DNA of 27,264 nucleotides from an uncultured Collinsella sp. (GTDB taxonomy: Bacteria; Actinomycetota; Coriobacteriia; Coriobacteriales; Coriobacteriaceae), in NCBI GenBank assembly GCA_959605475.1, contig CAUHFS010000032.1, positions 1 through 27,264 on the forward strand, given 5' to 3'. The translations under genes and the position numbers were made by a program. Positions within the stretch are counted from its first letter, which is position 1. Every line of letters begins with the position of its first letter. Of this stretch, positions 6,967-14,034 are shown one piece after another. The notes below the pieces were generated by a model. That model saw only the letters and a list, made by a program, of their open reading frames with translations. It was not told the DNA's origin and did not search any database.

Positions 6967-7416
6967 TTACGAACGATCAGGAACCTTAAGATGCGCACCG
7001 GCGGCGAGCGAACCATGCTCCAGATGATTGACGCTACGGATCATGTCGGAAGTCTCTTGCGTGGAAAGGCCTTCGATTGGATATTCTTCGGCAAGCGACC
7101 AAAGAGAATCGCCAGGCTGAACGCGAATGGTCTCGTAGGTAAGGTTGGAAACGGACTCGGCATACGCGGCGTGACGAGCGCTAAAGACCGACATAGCGAG
7201 GACAAAGAAGAGCGTAAGCGCAACGGCGACGGCGACAATCGTCGGAACCTTCGGGGCAACGCGGGCCGGCGCGACTACAGCCTGCTGATTCCGCGCAGGC
7301 TTTACGGTCAAAGGCTGAAAGCCGGAGCGGCCACCCTGAACAACCGTAAAAGTGGGTTCTGCAGGCGTCTCGAGCTTAAGGGCGAGGTTTCCCTGGACCA
7401 TATTCGTTGCGTTCAT
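6967..7416 (-). CDS. SOS-linked LysM membrane protein (YneA/DivS-like division inhibitor candidate)
   Basis: The 149-residue protein has a cytoplasmic N-terminus of about 55 residues and one membrane segment (VAVALTLFFVLAMSVF region, about 58-80). A C-terminal LysM domain follows (ETIRVQPGDSLWSLAEEYP ... LKVPD, about 95-147), which binds peptidoglycan outside the cell. It is divergent from lexA with LexA boxes between them, exactly the arrangement of yneA-lexA in Bacillus and of the LysM division inhibitors of actinobacteria. It is therefore likely to delay septation during DNA damage. Two tandem ATG codons occur; the second (7416) sits better behind GGAGA, the first (7419) is alternative. 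It is the first gene of a probable LysM-nrdR-dut operon. Sequence identity to YneA is low outside LysM, so the function is inferred from context. Confidence 0.8.
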   Translation of the reverse strand: MNATNMVQGNLALKLETPAEPTFTVVQGGRSGFQPLTVKPARNQQAVVAPARVAPKVPTIVAVAVALTLFFVLAMSVFSARHAAYAESVSNLTYETIRVQPGDSLWSLAEEYPIEGLSTQETSDMIRSVNHLEHGSLAAGAHLKVPDRS

Positions 7417-7486
7417 CATGTTCTCCTCTCGCGTGTTTTGCTGAGAACAGTTTTATCAAGCCGCGCGGACAAAAATGTCTAGCGCG

Positions 7487-7556
7487 AGAACGAATGTTCG
7501 GTTATTATTATCTTCGAACAGTTGTTCCTGTCAAGCAAAATTCGAACATTTGTTTG
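7487..7556. promoter_or_regulatory. Three LexA (SOS) boxes between lexA and the LysM gene
   Basis: Box 1 at 7487-7500 contains GAAC-GAAT-GTTC. Box 2 at 7515-7528 contains GAAC-AGTT-GTTC. Box 3 at 7543-7556 is CGAACATTTGTTTG, one base off the full palindrome. All match the Gram-positive LexA consensus CGAAC-N4-GTTCG. They are spaced 28 bp apart centre to centre, which puts them on nearly the same helix face (28 bp is about 2.7 turns). Boxes 2 and 3 lie upstream of the lexA start and imply autoregulation. Confidence 0.93.
7506..7534 (-). promoter_or_regulatory. Promoter of the LysM-nrdR-dut operon
   Basis: On the minus strand a perfect -35 TTGACA (7534-7529) is followed after 16-17 bases by GATAAT or ATAATA (7512-7506). 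LexA box 2 (7515-7528) fills the spacer and box 1 overlaps the expected start of transcription, so LexA would block polymerase directly. Confidence 0.8.
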
Positions 7557-7579
7557 ACATGGGTAGAGAGGATGCCCTG

Positions 7580-8224
7580 ATGGCTCGCAAAATTACCAAG
7601 CGTCAGCAGCAAATTTACGACTTCATCAAGGAATATCAGCAGGAGAAGGGTTATCCGCCCAGCGTGCGCGAGATGGCTTCTGCCGTGGGCCTTTCCTCCC
7701 CCAGCACCGTGCACGCCCATCTCTCTGCCCTGGAGGCGCGCGGGCTACTCAAGCGCGATGCCACCAAACCGCGCGCCCTGGAACTCTTTAACGAGGATGG
7801 TTCCTCTGTCTCAATTTCCAAATCTGACGAGCCCACCGCACCTCGCGGAACGGTCTCGCTACCGCTCGTTGGTCGCGTCGCGGCTGGGATTCCCATTCTG
7901 GCAGAGCAGAATATCGAAGACACGTTTACTATCCCGACCGAAATCGCCACTGATCAGGGTTCCTTTATCCTTGAGGTGCATGGGAGCTCAATGATCAATG
8001 TCGGCATCTTCAATGGCGATTACATCATCGTCCGTGAACAAAAGAGTGCCATGAACGGCGAAATTGTCGTGGCCATGATTGATGGTTCGGCGACCGTCAA
8101 GACGTTCTACAAGGAGCAGGGGCGTGTGCGCTTGCAGCCCGAGAACGACACTATGGAACCTATCTATGCAACGAATCCCGTTATCCTGGGCAAAGTCGTC
8201 GGCTTGATGCGCCGGTTCTCGTAA
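7580..8224 (+). CDS. lexA: SOS repressor LexA
   Basis: The 214-residue protein has the N-terminal winged helix (KITKRQQQIYDFIKEYQQEKGYPPSVREMASAVGLSSPSTVHAHL in pieces, residues 4-47). The C-terminal self-cleaving S24 peptidase domain has cleavage site A102-G103, catalytic Ser137 in HGSSM and Lys174 in ATVK. RecA filaments on single-stranded DNA trigger its autocleavage. The ATG at 7580 is chosen because AGAGGA lies about eight bases upstream; ATG codons at 7559 and the longer frame from 7475 would run through LexA box 3. Three LexA boxes upstream indicate autoregulation. Its stop codon shares one base with the next gene's ATG. Confidence 0.97.
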   Translation: MARKITKRQQQIYDFIKEYQQEKGYPPSVREMASAVGLSSPSTVHAHLSALEARGLLKRDATKPRALELFNEDGSSVSISKSDEPTAPRGTVSLPLVGRVAAGIPILAEQNIEDTFTIPTEIATDQGSFILEVHGSSMINVGIFNGDYIIVREQKSAMNGEIVVAMIDGSATVKTFYKEQGRVRLQPENDTMEPIYATNPVILGKVVGLMRRFS

Positions 8225-8928
8225 TGCAAAAACGCATAACCATCTTTGATACCGTCCGCGGGTTTACGATGATTTCTATGGCAGGTTTTCACGCTTGCTA
8301 TGATCTCGCCTACCTGTACGGCTGGGATATGCCTTGGTTTACCCAGACTGTCTTTCAAGACGTCTGGCGAGTCAGCATCAGCTGGGTATTTTTGTTTATC
8401 GCGGGTTGGATGTGCACGCTCTCACGCAACAATGCCAAACGAGCGGCTAAGTACGCTGCCGCAGCTTTGGTCGTCTGGATCGCAACAACGCTCGTATCGG
8501 TCGACGATTCAGTGAACTTTGGCATCATTTATTGCATGGCGGTGTGCACCGCGGTGGTTGCGTTCACCCGTCCGTTACTCCAAAAATTACCGGGCTCATG
8601 GGGCATCGCAGCGTGCCTTGTTCTTTTTGCCCTAACCTGGGGCATTCCAAAGGCGGTCTACCCACTCCCCTACCTGGCATGGCTTGGATTCCCAGGCCCG
8701 GGTTTTGTTTCGGGAGATTACTATCCGCTCATACCGTTTGTCTTTATGTACCTTACCGGCTTTTTTGCTGCCCAGGCAGCACAAGCATCAAGTCTCGAAG
8801 CGCCAGCATGGGCATACGCCAATCCTATCCCGGCGCTCGCAGTCCTGGGTCGGCATGCCTTACCGTTCTACCTGCTCCATCAGCCAGTCATTCTAGGCGT
8901 GCTAGAAATCGTTTATTCCGTACGATAG
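8224..8928 (+). CDS. HGSNAT-like membrane acyltransferase (DUF1624)
   Basis: The 234-residue, strongly hydrophobic protein has about seven membrane segments. It starts ITIFDTVRGFTMISMAGFHACYDL, matching the N-terminal R-G motif and the helix with the conserved His of the heparan-alpha-glucosaminide N-acetyltransferase/DUF1624 family. It ends in LGRHALPFYLLHQPV, the usual family C-terminal motif. Such proteins are thought to move acyl groups across the membrane to sugars; the substrate here is unknown. The ATG overlaps the lexA TAA by one base and has no clear Shine-Dalgarno, so translation is probably coupled to lexA and its expression tied to SOS. Its 3' end overlaps the convergent hflX by 16 bp, with no terminator visible between the two. 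Confidence 0.8.
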   Translation: MQKRITIFDTVRGFTMISMAGFHACYDLAYLYGWDMPWFTQTVFQDVWRVSISWVFLFIAGWMCTLSRNNAKRAAKYAAAALVVWIATTLVSVDDSVNFGIIYCMAVCTAVVAFTRPLLQKLPGSWGIAACLVLFALTWGIPKAVYPLPYLAWLGFPGPGFVSGDYYPLIPFVFMYLTGFFAAQAAQASSLEAPAWAYANPIPALAVLGRHALPFYLLHQPVILGVLEIVYSVR

Positions 8929-10202
8929 CGCTCGAGCCGCGGTGCAATACGAGCCGGCAACTTCGCCACAATGCGAACGCCGTCCTCGAGATATTCCTCA
9001 TGCAGAAGGGTTCCCTGCTCATGCACCAGCGTGATGAGAGCGCCCTCGCGATACGGGATATCAGCGGAGAGCAACACATCGGTGGCAGCTGCCTCGCGAG
9101 CAATCCGGTCGACGAGATCGTCGAGCCCCTCGCCCGTTTGGGCCGAGAACAGAACGGCCTCCGGATAGCGACGACGGAAACTCAATCGATCGACGCTATC
9201 GAGAAGATCGATTTTATTGAACACCGTAAGCGTTAAACGCTCTCCGGCGCCGATCTCATCAAGCACGCGGTCGACAGCCTCCAGCTGCCGCTCATAGTCC
9301 TCGTCAGACGCATCTACGACTTTGAGAATTAGATCGGCACCCAAAACCTCGGACAGCGTCGATTTAAAGGCATCGACCAGACCATGCGGCAGCTTTTGAA
9401 TAAAGCCGACGGTATCGGTAATCGTCATGCCGCGACCGCCGGGCAGACGATACGAACGCGTCGTCGGGTCGAGCGTAGCAAACAGCTTGTCCTGCGAAAG
9501 TACCGTAGAGCCGGTCAGACGATTGAGCAACGTCGATTTACCGGCATTGGTATAACCGGCTAACGCGACGCGAAACGCCGGTGACTCAATGCGGTTCTTG
9601 GATTGAACATCGCGACGCTGTTCAACCTGCTTGAGCTCACGACGAAGCGCAGCGATCTTATTACGAATGAGGCGACGGTCGACCTCAAGCTGACTTTCGC
9701 CCTGACCAAAACGTGAGCCGATGCCGCCGCGCGTCTGCTCCTTGGCGAGATGGCTCCACATGCCACGCAGGCGAGGCAACAAATATTGAAGCTGTGCCAG
9801 CTGTACCTGCAGGCGTCCCTCACGCGTCTGAGCATGCAGGCCAAAGATATCCAGGATCAGTGCTGTACGATCGATAATCTTTACCGGCTCGCCCACGGCT
9901 TTCTCCAAATAGGATTGCTGCGAGGGGGTCAGGTCGTCGTCAAAAATAACGACATCGGCATCCATGCGATGCACCAGGCCGCACAGCTCTTCAACCTTAC
10001 CGGAACCGATAAACGATTTAGGATACGGCTTTACCAAACGCTGCGATAAGCGTGCCACGCACTGGGCACCAGCTGTGTGGGCAAGACGCTCCAGCTCATC
10101 AAGCGAGCGATCGAGCGGCCATGCATTGTCGCGCCACTCAACACCAACTAAAATGGCACGCTCGGGCTCGGGTGCCGTGGGAACAAGGGGGAAACGGGCC
10201 AT
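8913..10202 (-). CDS. hflX: GTPase HflX
   Basis: The 429-residue protein has the HflX N-terminal domain (about 15-180), including the Gly-rich SHLAKEQTRGGIGSRFGQGESQLEVDRR segment in its conserved place. A coiled stretch and the G domain follow: G1 GYTNAGKST (216-224), G3 DTVGF (263-267) and G4 NKID (329-332). HflX splits stalled or heat-damaged 70S ribosomes and acts at the large subunit. Its ATG overlaps the miaA stop by one base (TAATG), so it is translationally coupled as the last gene of the miaB-miaA-hflX run. The miaA-hflX pairing is widespread in bacteria. The 3' end overlaps the convergent acyltransferase gene. Confidence 0.96.
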   Translation of the reverse strand: MARFPLVPTAPEPERAILVGVEWRDNAWPLDRSLDELERLAHTAGAQCVARLSQRLVKPYPKSFIGSGKVEELCGLVHRMDADVVIFDDDLTPSQQSYLEKAVGEPVKIIDRTALILDIFGLHAQTREGRLQVQLAQLQYLLPRLRGMWSHLAKEQTRGGIGSRFGQGESQLEVDRRLIRNKIAALRRELKQVEQRRDVQSKNRIESPAFRVALAGYTNAGKSTLLNRLTGSTVLSQDKLFATLDPTTRSYRLPGGRGMTITDTVGFIQKLPHGLVDAFKSTLSEVLGADLILKVVDASDEDYERQLEAVDRVLDEIGAGERLTLTVFNKIDLLDSVDRLSFRRRYPEAVLFSAQTGEGLDDLVDRIAREAAATDVLLSADIPYREGALITLVHEQGTLLHEEYLEDGVRIVAKLPARIAPRLERYRTE

Positions 10203-11140
10203 TAGGCAGCCTCAATACGATGCAGGATATCCTCAACGACCTCATCGATCGTACATTCATCCATATCAAACCACACGATACGGTCATCGCGCTTAAACCA
10301 CGAAAGCTGACGCTTGGCATAACGACGCGAACGCATCTTAATGAGTTCGCGAGCCTCATCCATGCTTATCACGCCATTGAAAGCATCGATGATCTCTTTA
10401 TAGCCAATTGCCTGCATCGACGTCAGGGCATCACCCAGCCCCTGGCCCATAAGACCGCGGACCTCATCGACAAGACCCTGCTCAAACATCAGATCGACGC
10501 GCAGGTTAATGCGCTCGTAGAGCACCTCGCGATTACGCGTCAGACCAAACCATAGGGCATGATAATGCTCGTGCGGAACACTAAACTGCGACTTTTGCTG
10601 TGCATAGGAGATACCATCATCATGCATCTCGAGCGCACGAATCACACGGCGCACGTTATGGGGATGAATAACAGCAGCCGATTCTGGATCGCGCTCGGCA
10701 AGCAAGGCATGCAGTTCTTCCTCGCCAATACGCTCGGCAAGCTCCTGATAGCCCGCACGACGATCGTCCTCAAGTTCACCCGAGGGAAAGTCCATCTCAT
10801 CGAGGGCGGCCTTGAGATACAGCCCCGTACCTCCGCAAAAAACCGGCAGGCAACCCGAACCAAGGAGACGTTCAACATGCGCGCGAGCGTCAGCCTGATA
10901 AAGCGCAGCAGAATATGCCACACCCGGCTCTACAATGTCAACGAGACGCAGCGGCGCCGTGCACTCATCGGGCGCCATCTTTGCGGTACCGATGTCCATG
11001 CCGCGATAGATTTGCATCGCATCGCACGACAGCACTTCGGACGAAAGACGAGCTGCCAAACGGTCGGCAACATCACTCTTACCAACCGCCGTCGGACCGA
11101 CGATCGCAACGGCGGAAAGACCTGCCCCGGGAGCAACCAT
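10202..11140 (-). CDS. miaA: tRNA dimethylallyltransferase MiaA
   Basis: At 312 residues the length is typical. The P-loop GPTAVGKS (15-22) is followed by the substrate motif SCDAMQIYRGMDIGTAK (family form DSxQVYRxMDIGTAKP, here with Cys-Asp-Ala replacing the usual Asp-Ser pair by similar chemistry) and by GGTGLYLKA. The C-terminal part contains AIGYKEIID and RRYAKRQLSWFKRD, the tRNA-binding helices. It adds an isopentenyl group to A37 of tRNAs reading UNN codons, making i6A, the substrate for MiaB encoded just upstream. Its ATG overlaps the miaB stop by one base, so the two modification steps are coupled at the level of translation. Confidence 0.96.
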   Translation of the reverse strand: MVAPGAGLSAVAIVGPTAVGKSDVADRLAARLSSEVLSCDAMQIYRGMDIGTAKMAPDECTAPLRLVDIVEPGVAYSAALYQADARAHVERLLGSGCLPVFCGGTGLYLKAALDEMDFPSGELEDDRRAGYQELAERIGEEELHALLAERDPESAAVIHPHNVRRVIRALEMHDDGISYAQQKSQFSVPHEHYHALWFGLTRNREVLYERINLRVDLMFEQGLVDEVRGLMGQGLGDALTSMQAIGYKEIIDAFNGVISMDEARELIKMRSRRYAKRQLSWFKRDDRIVWFDMDECTIDEVVEDILHRIEAA

Positions 11141-12510
11141 TAGCGCGGCTCGCCCACAACGGAGCCGGACAAATACCAGGTCTTGGCAATGTCAACGTCA
11201 ACATCAACGATCTTGCCAACAAGCTGATCGATACTGTACCCCTCGGGGATAGGCGCATGCACGGTCTGATTCTTGGGACTCTTGCCCAGCAGGACCGCGT
11301 CGTTCTTTTTACTCGTTCCCTCAATGAGCGCCGGAACCACAGTATGAAGCTCACCCTGGTTATACTCGTGTGCCGTGGTCTCGATAACCTTAACCAGGCG
11401 GTTGAAACGCTCGAGAATAACCTCATGCGGCGTAGGATCGTCAATCTCGGCGGCCGGGGTACCGGCACGCTTGGAATAGATGAAGGTATAGGCCTGAGCA
11501 TAGCGGACCGTCTCGGCAAGCGAGAGCGTCTGCTCAAAGTCTTCTTCAGTCTCGCCCGGGAAGCCAACGATAATGTCGGTCGAGAGCGCGATATCGGGCA
11601 TGCGGTTGCGAATGCGATCGACCAGGCTCAGATAGTCCTCGCGTGTATAACGGCGATTCATCTCTTTGAGGATCCGCGTCGAACCTGACTGGACGGCCAG
11701 GTGAAGCTGCGGCATAACGGCAGGCGTCTCGGCCATGGCGTCGATGGTCTCGGGCAGCAGATCCTTGGGATGCGAAGACGTAAAGAAGATGCGCTCCACG
11801 CCCGTATCGCCCACGGCACGCAGCAAATCGGCAAAACGCGGCTTGCCAAACAGATCGCGACCATATGAGTTAACGTTTTGGCCCAACAGCGTAATCTCAC
11901 GCACGCCCTGGCGTACCAAACCGGTCACCTCGTCGACAATCTCCTCGAAGGGGCGGCTCTTTTCGCGACCACGCACGTACGGCACGATGCAATAGGTGCA
12001 GAAATTATTGCAGCCCGTCATGATGGGCACCCAGGCGTGATACTGAGTCTCGCGATGCCACGGCATGCTCATTGCATCCGTATCCTCATGCTCATTGGTA
12101 CGGATATGACGCTTGCCATCAAGGAACGCCTCGGCAATGAGCTCGGCCACATGCGCGATGGAATGCGTGCCAAAGATGACATTGACGTTATCGACGTTGG
12201 TGAGCAGGCCCTCGCCATCGCGCTGCGCGATGCAGCCACCAACGGCAACCACGCGCTTGCCCGAAGGCGAAGACGGCAGGCTTTTGCAGGAATTGCACTG
12301 ACCGTACAGGCGAGTATCGGCGGCCTCGCGCACGCAGCACGTCATGAAGACAACGATATCGGCATGCGCGGGATCGAGCGCCATGAGGCAGCCATACGAA
12401 TCAAGCAGACCGCTCACGCGCTCGGAATCGTGCTGATTCATCTGGCAGCCAAAGGTGCGGATAAAGTAGGTTTTACCGGCAAGAATATCGCGTACGGAAC
12501 GCTGGTCCAT
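11140..12510 (-). CDS. miaB: tRNA-2-methylthio-N6-dimethylallyladenosine synthase MiaB
   Basis: The protein of about 456 residues has three parts. The N-terminal UPF0004 domain has three cluster-binding cysteines (FGCQMNQHDSER, MTCCVRE, VGGCIAQR). The radical SAM core has CNNFCTYC. The C-terminal TRAM domain ends near VDVDIAKTWYLSGSVV. It thiomethylates i6A37 in tRNA using two 4Fe-4S clusters and SAM. The presence of FGCQMN and of TTHEYN-like residues favours MiaB over RimO, which is encoded separately in this window. The start is put at the ATG at 12510, nine bases after AGGA; the ATG at 12516 is only three bases from it. Synteny (spoVS upstream, miaA downstream) agrees. Confidence 0.95.
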   Translation of the reverse strand: MDQRSVRDILAGKTYFIRTFGCQMNQHDSERVSGLLDSYGCLMALDPAHADIVVFMTCCVREAADTRLYGQCNSCKSLPSSPSGKRVVAVGGCIAQRDGEGLLTNVDNVNVIFGTHSIAHVAELIAEAFLDGKRHIRTNEHEDTDAMSMPWHRETQYHAWVPIMTGCNNFCTYCIVPYVRGREKSRPFEEIVDEVTGLVRQGVREITLLGQNVNSYGRDLFGKPRFADLLRAVGDTGVERIFFTSSHPKDLLPETIDAMAETPAVMPQLHLAVQSGSTRILKEMNRRYTREDYLSLVDRIRNRMPDIALSTDIIVGFPGETEEDFEQTLSLAETVRYAQAYTFIYSKRAGTPAAEIDDPTPHEVILERFNRLVKVIETTAHEYNQGELHTVVPALIEGTSKKNDAVLLGKSPKNQTVHAPIPEGYSIDQLVGKIVDVDVDIAKTWYLSGSVVGEPR

Positions 12511-12555
12511 GTGCATAAGTCCTAACGATGGGGAGCAAAACGAGGCAATCAGAAG

Positions 12556-12873
12556 CTATGCCACAGGCTTAACATCATCCATGACGACGTTATCCATAGC
12601 AGCTCGATTGATCTGGTGAACGTAGATAGAAAGGCGGATGGCCGTGCGCGACTCCCCGTTAATGAGGATGTCGGAGAACACGGGCGCGCAGGAAATATCA
12701 AAACCGGTTGGAATCAAAAAACCGCGCGCGATAGCAACGGCCTTAATGGCCTGGTTGACGGCACCGGCGCCGACACACTGGATGTTGACGGGTACACCAT
12801 CCTTGACCATGCCGGCGATGGCGCCGGCAACGGACGCGGGCGATGATTTGCTTGATACCTTCAGGCAATCCAT
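12556..12873 (-). CDS. spoVS: Stage V sporulation protein S (SpoVS, Alba-like)
   Basis: The 105-residue protein begins MDCLKVSSKSSPASVAGAIAG and contains VNIQCVGAGAVNQAIKAVAIARGFL, the very conserved SpoVS/Alba-like core that is thought to bind nucleic acid. The ATG at 12873 has AGGAG seven bases upstream; the open frame extends a further 25 codons without support. In Bacillus SpoVS affects sporulation, but the family is common in non-sporulating lineages, so a sporulation role should not be assumed. The relatives normally end soon after the FSDI region, and here about 35 residues follow, including a tail ending VMDDVKPVA. It lies 45 bp upstream of miaB on the same strand and may have its own promoter. 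Confidence 0.93.
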   Translation of the reverse strand: MDCLKVSSKSSPASVAGAIAGMVKDGVPVNIQCVGAGAVNQAIKAVAIARGFLIPTGFDISCAPVFSDILINGESRTAIRLSIYVHQINRAAMDNVVMDDVKPVA

Positions 12874-12914
12874 GAAGAAACTCCTGCATTTAAAAGTACG
12901 TTTTAACTGCAATA

Positions 12915-12943
12915 ACTGTATCGTACCGAGTGGACTCGGTAAA
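12915..12943 (-). promoter_or_regulatory. Putative spoVS promoter with palindromic operator
   Basis: On the minus strand TTTACC (12943-12938) and TACAGT (12920-12915) are 17 bases apart. A palindrome with perfect 8-bp arms TACCGAGT/ACTCGGTA (12924-12941) overlaps the -35 and spacer. With only a 2-base centre and no U-tract it is unlikely to be a terminator. Promoter strength is moderate and the regulator is unknown. Confidence 0.45.
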
Positions 12944-12947
12944 GGCA

Positions 12948-14033
12948 CTATTCCTCTTTGGCAAGATCAAAGGTCACGGTGATTCGATCACGCGAAACAC
13001 GAATCTTTGGGTCGCCGCAAAGGTTGAGATAGTACCGGGCAGCAAGGTCATTAAAGTCGCGCTCCACAGCACGCGAAAACTGTGCAATGTCATCCTTGGC
13101 AATGCGTAGCCCGCGACGATCCTTCGCGAGATCGACAGGAGCCGGCGCAGGCGAGGACGAATCACGCTCGCGCAGCAGACGCGCGGCCACACCGCGAACG
13201 GGCTTAATCTGCCCCGCCAAAATGCGATGGGCCGTGCGCTCGGACATCTCAAGACCCAAACCCGAACAGATACGGATAAAGTCCTCGGCATCAGAAGCAA
13301 GGCCTAAACGATCGACAACCGGAAGCTCGCTCTCGTCATCAATGAACAGGAGACGAGACGTATCAAGCCGGCTTGACGCCTGAGCATAAAGGGTCGCGGC
13401 AATCTCAGACGGAGAACCAAGATAGACATCGCAACCACGCAACTCCTCGAGCGCAAACTCACATGCAGCGCGAATAATATTATGCGGACCGCGAGCACAG
13501 ACATAACGTCCGTCCTCATCCTTGACGGCCTGGGGCCAGCTGGACTGATCGGCACGCTCACTGAGGCGGTCGGCCGCGACGCTCACCTTAAAGGCTGAAC
13601 CAAGATCGACACCGGACGTGACCACACGGGCCTCATCGGTGTTCTGTTTGATCGAAAACAATGCCATGCCACGACCGTGAACGCCCCAACGGTCCATCTT
13701 CATGCTCTCGAGCTTGGAGGTAACGCGGGCATCAAAGATTCGCTCTTGCATATCCTGCGGAACGCCCGAACCGTTATCCAGAAAGACAAGCGTGCGGACG
13801 CCGTCTTCCTTGGTCGTGGCGAGATAGACCTTGTCGGCGCCGGCATCGCGAGCATTACGGAGCATTTCGATGACGATGTCCTCGACATGCTGAATGTCGT
13901 GCTTAGCCTGGCGCCGCTCGGCCTCCGAAACGCGGAGGCGGACATACCCCTCGCCAAGGTTCTCCTCGACGCGAAGGTTGCCCTCCCCCGACATCGACGC
14001 GATAAATGAGATGAGCTCGTTCGCGTCGCTCAT
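12948..14033 (-). CDS. Standalone GHKL ATPase of unknown function
   Basis: The 361-residue protein carries a GHKL ATP-binding domain in its N-terminal half. The N box is EMLRNARDAGADKVYL (Glu56, Asn60, Asp63), the G1 box FLDNGSGVP (84-92), a DARVTSK stretch (101-107), and the G2 lid GVHGRGMALFSI (117-128). The DAGA and TSK pieces recall MutL, while RIFDA..TSK also fits sensor kinases. There is no phospho-acceptor His domain, no MutL C-terminal domain and no membrane segment. The C-terminal half (about 185-361) is unrecognised; it has a possible small helical region and an acidic, Ala/Pro-rich stretch near 290. Its ATG follows the rny stop by one base with no good ribosome site, so it is translationally coupled to RNase Y. 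It could remodel or sense a partner in RNA decay, but that is inference. Confidence 0.75.
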   Translation of the reverse strand: MSDANELISFIASMSGEGNLRVEENLGEGYVRLRVSEAERRQAKHDIQHVEDIVIEMLRNARDAGADKVYLATTKEDGVRTLVFLDNGSGVPQDMQERIFDARVTSKLESMKMDRWGVHGRGMALFSIKQNTDEARVVTSGVDLGSAFKVSVAADRLSERADQSSWPQAVKDEDGRYVCARGPHNIIRAACEFALEELRGCDVYLGSPSEIAATLYAQASSRLDTSRLLFIDDESELPVVDRLGLASDAEDFIRICSGLGLEMSERTAHRILAGQIKPVRGVAARLLRERDSSSPAPAPVDLAKDRRGLRIAKDDIAQFSRAVERDFNDLAARYYLNLCGDPKIRVSRDRITVTFDLAKEE

Positions 14034-14034
14034 G

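Noticed and set aside
7443..7456. A fourth LexA box (GAACAGTTTTAT) near the LysM start
   Set aside because: Only one half-site matches; the second half fits the consensus at one of four positions.
12556..12873. spoVS as evidence that the organism sporulates
   Set aside because: SpoVS is widespread in non-sporulating bacteria and no other sporulation-specific gene is in the window.
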